DNA of 5,263 nucleotides, taken from the NCBI GenBank assembly GCA_003133185.1, contig PKWF01000252.1:11009-16271 (forward strand). The letters run 5' to 3'. The DNA is from Vulcanimicrobiota bacterium. GTDB taxonomy: Bacteria; Vulcanimicrobiota; Vulcanimicrobiia; Vulcanimicrobiales; Vulcanimicrobiaceae. Made by a program: the position numbers and the translations under genes. Under the pieces are notes generated by a model. It saw only the letters and a program-made list of their open reading frames with translations. It was not told the origin of the DNA and searched no databases. Of this stretch, positions 1 to 5,263 are shown piece after piece. Every line of letters begins with the position of its first letter. Within the stretch, counting starts at the first letter, position 1.

Positions 1-542
1 ACGGTGTCGACTTCGGCGCGATCGACTGCCGCCTCGTCGCGCAGCGGGATGAAGACCGCGGGGTTTCCCGCGGAGAGGTTCTGGCACGGCACGTTGTCGA
101 GCACGTCGCCGGGCGCAAGGCCGATCGCCGCCGCGCAGAGCGCCGGAGCGTAGTCGCGCGATGTGCGAATCGGCGGCGTCCGCAGCCAAATCAAGCCTTC
201 GTCATCGATGCGAATGCCAACCGGCCCGACGTTCTCGTCGAGCACAAAGCGACGTAGATCTTTAGCAACTTTTCCGACGTCCCGCAACACCCAAGCCGTG
301 CCGACGGTCGGATGGCCGGCGAACACCATCTCTTTGACGGGCGTAAAGATACGAACTCGCGCGGCAGATCCCGGACGCTGGGCCGGAAAGACGAACGTCG
401 TCTCCGAGAGATTTGTTTCACGCGCAATCTTCTGCATCGTAGCGTCGTCGAGGCCGGTCGCGTCGTAAAAGACGGCGAGCGCATTGCCCTCCAGCGGCGT
501 TTGGGTGAAGACGTCGACGATCCGGTAATCTACGACCATCAT
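1..542 (-). CDS. PhzF-family isomerase/epimerase-like protein, C-terminus cut off by window edge
   Basis: The first 180 codons of a PhzF-family protein (full length is usually 260-300 residues), read on the minus strand from the ATG at 542. The N-terminus has the family opening YRIVDVFTQTPLEGNALAVF (residues 6-25), then NLSETTFVF (44-52), whose Glu47 matches the catalytic glutamate of PhzF. RIFTPVKEMVFAGHPTVGTA (64-83) follows, with the hallmark GHPT-GTA signature. The fold is a two-domain, diaminopimelate-epimerase-like barrel acting in the cytoplasm. Phenazine PhzF isomerises trans-2,3-dihydro-3-hydroxyanthranilate, but most relatives outside phenazine clusters have unknown substrates, and no other phenazine genes are visible here. 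The start is one of two tandem ATGs (542 and 539). No clear Shine-Dalgarno precedes them. It lies 49 bases after the DUF1801 stop, so it is probably the third gene of that transcript. The family call is firm; the substrate is unknown. Confidence 0.93.
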   Translation of the reverse strand, partial: MMVVDYRIVDVFTQTPLEGNALAVFYDATGLDDATMQKIARETNLSETTFVFPAQRPGSAARVRIFTPVKEMVFAGHPTVGTAWVLRDVGKVAKDLRRFVLDENVGPVGIRIDDEGLIWLRTPPIRTSRDYAPALCAAAIGLAPGDVLDNVPCQNLSAGNPAVFIPLRDEAAVDRAEVDT

Positions 543-591
543 CTCGTGGGAAACCGTCGGGCCGGCGGCGGTTGCGAGGGAGGGTCGTCCA

Positions 592-938
592 CTAAACGGC
601 TGAGGGGTTTAGCCGAAATTTCACGATTCGGCTCACCAAGTCAAGCGGCAGTGGATCTTTGAAAGGGAATTGCACGGATCCCTTTGCGGTTTTGTACTGC
701 GACAGTTCTTTCTTAAATGCCGCGATGGCCGCGGCACCCGGGTAAAAGCCGATGTGTGATTTGAAGGCTGCAAACCAGACCAGCTTCTTCCCGTGCAAAG
801 TAAAAGCCGGAACGCCGTAGCTGATCGCCTCCCCCGCGTTTGGAGCGGCTTTTCCAATCGTTAGGCGCATCTTCCTAAGCAGCGTCTGCACTTCTTCGGG
901 AAAGCCGCCGATGTACTCGTCGAGATCCGCCGGGGTAC

Positions 939-942
<4 letters not shown>
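592..942 (-). CDS. DUF1801 / YdhG-like (frataxin-like fold) protein
   Basis: A 116-residue protein matching the DUF1801 (YdhG) family over its whole length. It shows an N-terminal helix pair ([20 protein letters not shown], residues 10-29), AISYGVPAF (39-47), [12 protein letters not shown] (57-68), and [12 protein letters not shown] plus [15 protein letters not shown] (83-110). The fold is a small cytoplasmic domain related to frataxin. The Bacillus subtilis member is linked to iron supply for iron-sulfur and haem assembly, but most members are uncharacterised. I chose the GTG start at 942 because the family alignment begins there and because it overlaps the TGA of the upstream aldo/keto reductase (GTGA), a classical translational-coupling junction. 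The same frame stays open for another 73 codons upstream, but that part lies inside the reductase gene and does not resemble the family. Family identity is strong; the role is inferred. Confidence 0.9.
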
Positions 943-1910
<968 letters not shown>

Positions 1911-1915
1911 AGCGT

Positions 1916-1921
1916 ATTCTA
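1916..1921 (-). promoter_or_regulatory. Possible -10 element (TAGAAT) of the aldo/keto reductase gene
   Basis: TAGAAT on the minus strand ends five bases before the ATG at 1910. That spacing would start transcription at or next to the start codon. It fits TANNNT-type leaderless promoters. No good -35 lies 16-18 bases upstream, so this is tentative. Confidence 0.3.
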
Positions 1922-2095
1922 CCGTGCTTTCGCTACTGCCATGCTAGCTGACTCCGTACAGCAGGACGAGCGGCAGCCCGACCGAAGGTAGGAAGCCCTT
2001 GCCCTCCCGATTCGGGGTGCGTCGTCGACGCCATTGTATGTTTCCGGAACAGTTTTATTTTCGTCGTCGCGAGCAGACAAGAACGCGACACCGTT

Positions 2096-2100
2096 AAGGA
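2096..2100 (+). promoter_or_regulatory. AAGGA, possible Shine-Dalgarno for an upstream CTG start of the GNAT gene
   Basis: AAGGA lies 10 bases before a CTG at 2111 that is in frame with the GNAT gene. It is the best ribosome-site-like string in front of the coding region. The usual-type start GTG at 2168 has only GAGGG, about 19 bases away, which is too far. This supports, but does not prove, initiation near 2111. Confidence 0.3.
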
Positions 2101-2110
2101 TAGCAAAGCT

Positions 2111-2167
2111 CTGATCGAGGAAGCGATTCGGCTCAATGCGATCGAGGGCGTCCGCCATTCGATCGAA
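2111..2167 (+). other. Likely additional N-terminal coding segment of the GNAT gene
   Basis: In the GNAT frame this stretch reads LIEEAIRLNAIEGVRHSIEV, a well-formed amphipathic helix running without a break into the annotated protein. The frame is open back to a TGA at 1949-1951. It contains no ATG, GTG or TTG before 2168, only a CTG at 2111. Either a rare start codon is used, or a small indel has separated the gene from its true start. Confidence 0.45.
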
Positions 2168-2887
2168 GTGGCCCGTCGCCTCGACCCGGAAATCGCCGCG
2201 GCGAGCATCGAAGTCGCGGGTGGACTCGTCGCGTTCGCCGGGGTCGATTCGCCGCTTTCGCGAGCGTTGGGCGTGGGCGTTCGCGGACCCGTGAGCACCT
2301 CCGACATCGCGAAGATTACCGAGTTCTACGAATCGCGCGGCGCGACTCCGATGGTCTTCGTCACGCCCACGGCCGACCCGTCACTCATGCGCGAGTTGAC
2401 GGGGGCCGGCTACGCTCCCGGCGAGCGCGAGCAAAGCCTTCTGGCATCCGCCGAACTGTTCGGCCACGCGCAGCGCGACGAACGCATCGGCGTTGCGCGC
2501 GATCTCGCTTCATGGGCCAGGGCTTCGGCGACGGCCTTTCTCGAGCGCGAAGCGCTTGAGCCGAACGACGATCGCATCGCCCTCATTCTCGCGACGACCG
2601 AAGGAACGACTGCGTTGGAAGTCCGCAAAGGGGACGTCATCATCGCCACCGCCGCCTTAGGCGTGCGCGGCAAGCACGCCACGCTCTTCGCGGGATCGAC
2701 GCACCCGGCGTTTCGACGGCAGGGTTGGCATACGGAGTTGATTCGCGACCGCGTCGCGCGGGCTCGCGACGCCGGCGCGAGACTGGTGCACGCGACGGCT
2801 GGGCCAGGCAGCGCCTCCGAGCGAAATTTCTTGCGCTGCGGTTTCATTAGGCTTTACACGCGCGTGCTTTGGGAGCGCGCTCGCTAG
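2168..2887 (+). CDS. GNAT-family N-acetyltransferase
   Basis: From the GTG at 2168 the protein is 239 residues long. The C-terminal half is a GNAT acetyltransferase domain (about residues 105-239). It has a beta strand region DVIIATAALGVRGKHATLFAG (156-176, with one short gap to the motif), then the acetyl-CoA-binding motif A as HPAFRRQGWHTELI (179-192), and a motif-B-like ERNFLRCGFIRLYTR (218-232). RRQGWH departs slightly from the usual R/Q-x-x-G-x-G/A, with His in place of the last small residue. The N-terminal half (VAGGLVAFAGVDSPLSRALGVG) resembles the linked N-domain seen in many two-part GNAT proteins. The acceptor substrate is unknown. The start is probably too short: coding-like sequence continues upstream (see 2111-2167). 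Transcription diverges from the aldo/keto reductase. The TAG stop shares bases with the stop of the convergent lipoprotein gene. Confidence 0.85.
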   Translation: MARRLDPEIAAASIEVAGGLVAFAGVDSPLSRALGVGVRGPVSTSDIAKITEFYESRGATPMVFVTPTADPSLMRELTGAGYAPGEREQSLLASAELFGHAQRDERIGVARDLASWARASATAFLEREALEPNDDRIALILATTEGTTALEVRKGDVIIATAALGVRGKHATLFAGSTHPAFRRQGWHTELIRDRVARARDAGARLVHATAGPGSASERNFLRCGFIRLYTRVLWERAR

Positions 2888-3504
2888 CCGCCCCAGCCGC
2901 TTCCGCTTCCACCGCCGCCGCCGCCGCCGTGCGGCGTTGGGGTCGCTTGCGGTCCAGGCGTCGCGCGAGCCCCGACCACCAAGACGTCGTGCATTCCTAG
3001 GTCGTAGTGGTAGGCGCAACCGATCAGGTAGGTTCCGGCTTTTACCAGCGTGACCGTGACGGATTTTCCCGGTTTGATCGGTCCGCTCGCGTAGCCTGCC
3101 TCGAGTTTACCGTCGCCTTCTGCCTTTATGGAGAGCTTTGGGCCCTTTGGAAAATCGGCGGGCGGCGCCGAGATCACCTTCACCACGTCGAGCGTGTGCG
3201 TATATTTCGTCGAAAGATTGTGGATCGTAAGCTTCGTGTTGGTGGGGAAGCCGAGGGCCTGCGAATACGTTTCTTGGGTAAAGCCGCCCAACTCCGCTTT
3301 CCACTTTACCGACTTTATCGACCATAAGCCCTCGGAGGGAAGCTTCTCGCCGATCGTATCTTTCGGAAGTACTGCGACGATTACCAAGTCCCGGTTGATT
3401 GAGGGCAACACGACGCTCGTGCCACCTTGAGGGGCGCGCTCCGCGCAGCCGGCCACGCCAAGGCCGAATAAAACTGCTGCCATTCCGATCGTGATTCTGT
3501 TCAT
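2884..3504 (-). CDS. Cupredoxin-domain lipoprotein with type-1 copper site and poly-Gly tail
   Basis: A 206-residue secreted protein. Residues 1-20 form a lipoprotein signal peptide (MNR, a hydrophobic core, then lipobox VAGC with lipidated Cys20). Residues of about 35-177 form a cupredoxin domain. THTLDVV places His103 as the first copper ligand, and GCAYHYDLGM places Cys163, His166 and Met171 in the plastocyanin spacing C-x2-H-x4-M. All four type-1 ligands are therefore present, which predicts a blue-copper electron carrier or copper-binding protein outside the cytoplasmic membrane. The tail (179-206) is a Pro/Thr linker followed by seven glycines and GSGSGWGG. The ATG at 3504 has a good Shine-Dalgarno, AGGAG, four bases upstream. 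The gene stands alone, converging on the GNAT gene with a 4-base stop overlap. A perfect inverted repeat lies just upstream. The redox partner is unknown. Confidence 0.88.
   Translation of the reverse strand: MNRITIGMAAVLFGLGVAGCAERAPQGGTSVVLPSINRDLVIVAVLPKDTIGEKLPSEGLWSIKSVKWKAELGGFTQETYSQALGFPTNTKLTIHNLSTKYTHTLDVVKVISAPPADFPKGPKLSIKAEGDGKLEAGYASGPIKPGKSVTVTLVKAGTYLIGCAYHYDLGMHDVLVVGARATPGPQATPTPHGGGGGGGSGSGWGG
2912..2929. repeat. (CCG)6 trinucleotide run encoding the poly-Gly tail
   Basis: Six uninterrupted CCG units (GGC codons on the minus strand) encode most of the seven-glycine run near the C-terminus of the cupredoxin lipoprotein. A perfect trinucleotide tract can gain or lose units without breaking the frame. 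Confidence 0.85.
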
Positions 3505-3508
3505 AGCA

Positions 3509-3513
3509 CTCCT
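3509..3513 (-). promoter_or_regulatory. Shine-Dalgarno AGGAG of the cupredoxin lipoprotein
   Basis: AGGAG on the minus strand, four bases before the ATG at 3504. It is the strongest ribosome-site match in front of any minus-strand gene in the window and fixes the start of the signal peptide. Confidence 0.75.
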
Positions 3514-3520
3514 AACAATA

Positions 3521-3538
3521 TCGCAAGAACTCTTGCGA
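3521..3538. promoter_or_regulatory. Perfect 8-base inverted repeat (TCGCAAGA-AC-TCTTGCGA)
   Basis: Two perfectly complementary 8-base arms (3521-3528 and 3531-3538) are separated by two bases, centred about 25 bases before the lipoprotein start and just upstream of its ribosome site. It may be an operator for a dimeric repressor, a hairpin in the 5' leader, or a leftover terminator of the decayed gene that ends at 3552 on the same strand. No clear -10/-35 pair could be placed around it, so the choice is open. Confidence 0.55.
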
Positions 3539-3551
3539 ACCTAGTGAAACA

Positions 3552-3738
3552 TCAATTGCCTATCTGACTTGGCTCGCGATAAGCATCAACCGTGAAAAAC
3601 ACGTTGCCGTTGGCGCCGATCGCAACACGAATCGCGCCGAAGCCGATGGAGTCCGGACGAATGCGAGACGCCCGAAAGACACGGGAGCGGTGCGACGGTA
3701 ATGGTCAGCGCTCGAGCGATCACGTCAGGCCCCGCATT
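3552..3738 (-). pseudogene. Probable C-terminal remnant of a CAP/SCP-domain (YkwD-like) protein
   Basis: On the minus strand, the frame ending with TGA at 3552-3554 has 50 sense codons, no usable start, and a stop just before it (3705-3707). Its residues follow the end of the CAP/SCP fold in order: PSHRS (3684-3698), IGFG (3636-3647), GANGN (3603-3617) and FFTVDAYREP (3570-3599). Extracellular CAP proteins typically end with S/P-x-HR-x-N-I-L, then IG-x-G, then a G-rich turn and a Y/F-x-T-x-D/x-F strand. A neighbouring minus frame upstream reads NAGPDVIARAL (3706-3738), which could be the helix before the HR motif, joined by a frameshift. The rest of such a domain (about 100 residues) is missing, because the space is occupied by the ArsR promoter and gene. 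The assignment rests on remembered family pattern, not an alignment. Confidence 0.4.
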
Positions 3739-3784
3739 GCCACAGTACCTCACAAGCGGATGAAAAAAGTCTGAACTGCCGGGC

Positions 3785-3814
3785 TTGACAAACGGCCTCC
3801 CGTACGCGTATATT
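3785..3814 (+). promoter_or_regulatory. Sigma-70-type promoter of the arsR-SRPBCC operon
   Basis: A perfect -35 TTGACA (3785-3790) is followed after 18 bases by TATATT (3809-3814), one mismatch from TATAAT. The predicted start, about 3821, leaves only about five untranslated bases before the ATG at 3826. An 8-base palindrome TACGCGTA (3803-3810) sits between the boxes and touches the -10. It is a candidate operator for the repressor encoded next. Confidence 0.75.
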
Positions 3815-3825
3815 ACCATTACATT

Positions 3826-4212
3826 ATGGAACCAATAGGTTATGGACATCGTTCGGACGAACGCCTCGACGCAACGTTCACCGCGCTGGCCGACCCCACG
3901 CGCCGGGCGATCCTCGCGCGCCTAGCATCCGGCGAGGCATCGGTCCTCGAGTTGGCATCGCCGTTTGCGATCAGCCAGCCGGCGGTCTCCAAGCACCTCA
4001 GAGTGCTCGAGCGCGCGGGGCTCATCTCGCGCAGCCGCGACGCTCAGCGGCGGCCGTGCCGCCTGGAGGCAAAGCCGCTCGCCGAGGCGAGCGGCTGGCT
4101 CGAACCTTACCGCGACCGGTGGGAAGGCAACTTCGCGCGGCTCGACGCCCTGCTCGACGAGTTCCAAAGCGATGCAAAGCATTCTAAACGCGCCAAGCGG
4201 CGGAGGAGATAA
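3826..4212 (+). CDS. ArsR/SmtB-family winged-helix repressor (SRPBCC-linked type)
   Basis: A 128-residue ArsR-type DNA-binding protein. ALADPTRRAILARLASGEAS (20-39) is the classic opening helix pair, and ISQPAVSKHLRVLERAGLIS (49-68) is the helix-turn-helix with its recognition helix. A wing follows (RSRDAQRRPCRLEAKPL), then the dimer helix with GWLEPYRDRWEGNFARLDAL (90-109). The metal-site motif ELCVCDL of arsenic and zinc sensors is absent: the matching place reads VLELASPFAIS. It therefore belongs to the metal-independent subgroup that usually precedes an SRPBCC gene. The tail is strongly basic (KHSKRAKRRRR). It probably represses its own promoter, whose -10 lies 11 bases upstream. No Shine-Dalgarno precedes the ATG, so translation is likely near-leaderless. 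The stop is six bases before the next gene. Confidence 0.93.
   Translation: MEPIGYGHRSDERLDATFTALADPTRRAILARLASGEASVLELASPFAISQPAVSKHLRVLERAGLISRSRDAQRRPCRLEAKPLAEASGWLEPYRDRWEGNFARLDALLDEFQSDAKHSKRAKRRRR
4202..4208 (+). promoter_or_regulatory. Shine-Dalgarno GGAGGAG of the SRPBCC gene
   Basis: GGAGGAG lies inside the last codons of the ArsR gene, with its 3' end 10 bases before the ATG at 4219. It makes re-initiation on the same message likely and confirms the start of the second gene. Confidence 0.7.
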
Positions 4213-4218
4213 ACGATC

Positions 4219-4704
4219 ATGTCTGCCCAAGCGAAACTTCAGCTTGCGATCGCGACCCCAAGCGATCGCGAGATCGTGATGACACGCGTCGTGCGTGCGC
4301 CCCGCGCGCTGGTCTTCGACGCATTTACGAAACCCGAAATGATCAAACGCTGGCTGCTGGGACCTGACGGCTGGTCGATGCCCGTCTGCGACGTCGATCT
4401 GCGAGCGGGCGGAACGTTCCACTACGTCTGGCACAACGATTCGGACGGTACGGAGTTCGGCTTACACGGGACCTATCGTGAGGTTACGCCGCACGAGCGA
4501 ATCGTGCACGCCGAAAACTTCGATCAGTCGTGGTATCCGTGCGACGTCGTCGTAACGACGGCCTTCGCCGAGCGCGACGGCTCTACGACCGTTACGATGG
4601 CGCAGCTTTTCGATTCGCGCGAAGGACGTGATGCCGCAATGGAATCGGGAATGGAGAAGGGTGTCGCGGCAAGCTTCGATCGCCTTGAAGACATTCTCGC
4701 CTAA
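4219..4704 (+). CDS. SRPBCC-domain protein, AHSA1 (Hsp90-activator-like) family
   Basis: A 161-residue START/Bet v1-like helix-grip protein of the AHSA1 group (COG3832 type). The N-terminal strand and helix DREIVMTRVVRAPRALVFDA (16-35) lead to FTKPEMIKRWLLGPDGWSMP (36-55). Then come the typical CDVDLRAGGTFHYVWHNDSD (57-76) and a GTYREVTPHERIVHAENF segment (84-101). The C-terminal helix has GMEKGVAASFDRLEDILA (144-161). The fold makes a hydrophobic pocket for small molecules; the ligand is unknown for most members, and no catalytic site can be named. The protein is cytoplasmic, with no signal or membrane segment. It is the second gene of the ArsR operon, and this pairing is conserved in many bacteria. 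Its TAA stop shares bases with the stop of the convergent membrane-protein gene. Confidence 0.93.
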   Translation: MSAQAKLQLAIATPSDREIVMTRVVRAPRALVFDAFTKPEMIKRWLLGPDGWSMPVCDVDLRAGGTFHYVWHNDSDGTEFGLHGTYREVTPHERIVHAENFDQSWYPCDVVVTTAFAERDGSTTVTMAQLFDSREGRDAAMESGMEKGVAASFDRLEDILA

Positions 4705-5237
4705 GACTCCTTATCGCCGCCGACGGCGAGAAATGTGACGACATCCCACGAGTTGCGAATGCCGATGAAGATCAGCGAAAGAACGCCACCCGCGAGAACG
4801 AAGAGCGCACCTCGCGGGACGGCGTTCAGAACGATCGCGCCTGCAACGAGCGCTCCGTACGCCAGCAATGGAAGGATCGTATACCACATCCAATCGTCGA
4901 CGTCCGCAGTATATTTCGTTAAACGCTTCGCTCGCCGCGCTACGCCCGCAAGGTACAGCACCCCGTAACCTCCGACGAGCCCGACGATGACGGCGACATA
5001 AACCAGCGAATGCCAGGGCGCACAAAGAATCGCCGATACGAACAATGCGGCGCAGAAATGCATGACCGTCGGCGTGCTGAAGGTGGCGATGCCGTCGTGA
5101 CGCACTTGCGATTGCTCCTCCCCACGCACCAACGTGATCACCACGAACATCAGGCCGGTCAACGCCGCGGCCGACGACCCCGCAATAACATAAAAGTTCG
5201 ACCATTCCGGTAGAAAGGGCGCTGCGGGTTCAGGCAA
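4701..5237 (-). CDS. Conserved hypothetical integral membrane protein, about five helices
   Basis: A 178-residue protein that I do not recognise by function. Five hydrophobic segments are visible: about 15-37 (FYVIAGSSAAALTGLMFVVI), 57-75, 77-98, 119-138 and 142-160. Polar marks between them include RGEEQSQVRHDG (38-49), STPTVMHFCAAL (54-65), RRAKRLTKYTADVDDWMWYT (101-120) and IRNSWDVVTF (160-169). The F-x-TPTV-x-HF, DDW-x-WY and IRN-x-WD patterns resemble a family of short uncharacterised membrane proteins, but I recall no named function. The start is TTG at 5237, preceded closely by GAAGGA. No ATG or GTG precedes it in frame within the window. The TTG overlaps the end of another minus-strand frame (5230-5263), which suggests an operon with an upstream gene outside the window. 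Confidence 0.8.
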   Translation of the reverse strand: MPEPAAPFLPEWSNFYVIAGSSAAALTGLMFVVITLVRGEEQSQVRHDGIATFSTPTVMHFCAALFVSAILCAPWHSLVYVAVIVGLVGGYGVLYLAGVARRAKRLTKYTADVDDWMWYTILPLLAYGALVAGAIVLNAVPRGALFVLAGGVLSLIFIGIRNSWDVVTFLAVGGDKES

Positions 5238-5263
5238 TTTCCTTCACCCCCAGTGCGGCCGCG
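5230..5263 (-). CDS. Last codons of an upstream minus-strand gene (partial)
   Basis: The minus frame entering at the right edge reads AAALGVKEIA and stops at TGA (5230-5232), overlapping the TTG start of the membrane protein by eight bases. The composition looks like a protein end and the overlap is typical of operons. Ten residues are too few to name a family. Confidence 0.35.
   Translation of the reverse strand, partial: AAALGVKEIA

Larger units (their letters stand above)
3505..3825. other. 321-base intergenic region between the divergent lipoprotein and ArsR genes
   Basis: No intact gene is convincing here. From left to right it holds the lipoprotein ribosome site (3509-3513), a perfect inverted repeat (3521-3538), a probable fragment of a decayed minus-strand CAP-domain gene (about 3552-3738), and the ArsR promoter (3785-3814). 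The two small open frames in the stretch (plus 3592-3774 and minus 3586-3849) do not look like whole proteins. Confidence 0.7.

Noticed and set aside
2042..2049. TTCCGGAA palindrome in the divergent spacer
   Set aside because: Eight bases with no extension of the dyad and no clear promoter around it; expected by chance at this length.
1919..2307. Two minus-strand open frames across the divergent spacer and the start of the GNAT gene
   Set aside because: Composition is low-complexity Ser/Arg/Ala and no family is recognisable; they are shadows of the GNAT coding frame.
3592..3774. 60-residue plus-strand frame in the spacer
   Set aside because: It starts with GTG without a ribosome site, is Arg/Pro-rich with no fold signal, and the opposite strand explains the region better as a CAP remnant.
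3842..3844. Second ATG just inside the ArsR gene
   Set aside because: It is out of frame with the repressor and opens an unrelated short frame; it is part of the TTATGGA direct repeat.
4246..4271. Two GCGATCGCGA copies resembling the cyanobacterial HIP1 octamer
   Set aside because: Both are inside a coding region where GCG and ATC/GAT codons are common; two copies in this window do not show enrichment, and nothing else here points to cyanobacteria.

Overview
This is a GC-rich bacterial chromosomal stretch (roughly 60% GC by eye) packed with ordinary metabolic and accessory genes. No mobile element, RNA gene or CRISPR array is visible. A lipoprotein signal with a standard lipobox, Shine-Dalgarno sites before only some genes, and -10-like hexamers very close to other start codons point to a bacterium that mixes leadered and near-leaderless transcripts. 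The lineage cannot be fixed from the sequence. A little-studied environmental phylum such as Eremiobacterota would fit, but that is a guess.

Layout. (1) Positions 1-1910, minus strand: a three-gene set transcribed right to left. An aldo/keto reductase overlaps a DUF1801/YdhG-like protein at a GTGA junction. After 49 bases comes a PhzF-family protein that runs off the left edge. (2) Positions 1911-2110: a divergent intergenic region. (3) Positions 2111/2168-2887, plus strand: a GNAT acetyltransferase whose coding frame extends upstream of its first usual start codon. (4) Positions 2884-3504, minus strand: a secreted lipoprotein with a plastocyanin-type type-1 copper site and a poly-glycine tail. 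It meets the GNAT gene tail to tail on a shared CTAG. (5) Positions 3505-3825: a spacer with a perfect inverted repeat, a probable decayed CAP/SCP-domain gene end, and a clear sigma-70-type promoter. (6) Positions 3826-4704, plus strand: an ArsR-family repressor followed 6 bases later by an SRPBCC/AHSA1 protein, a widespread two-gene unit. (7) Positions 4701-5237, minus strand: an uncharacterised five-helix membrane protein, again tail to tail with its neighbour through shared stop bases. (8) Positions 5230-5263: the last codons of a further minus-strand gene.

How they may work together. The minus-strand set at the left is probably co-transcribed, but its three families (NADPH reductase, frataxin-like fold, isomerase fold) suggest no obvious shared pathway. 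The ArsR and SRPBCC genes are almost certainly one autoregulated operon. The cupredoxin, GNAT and membrane protein look like independent single genes. I see no convincing new multi-gene system. The points most worth a second look are the GNAT start anomaly, the probable CAP-domain remnant, the inverted repeat in front of the cupredoxin gene, and the slippage-prone poly-glycine tail.
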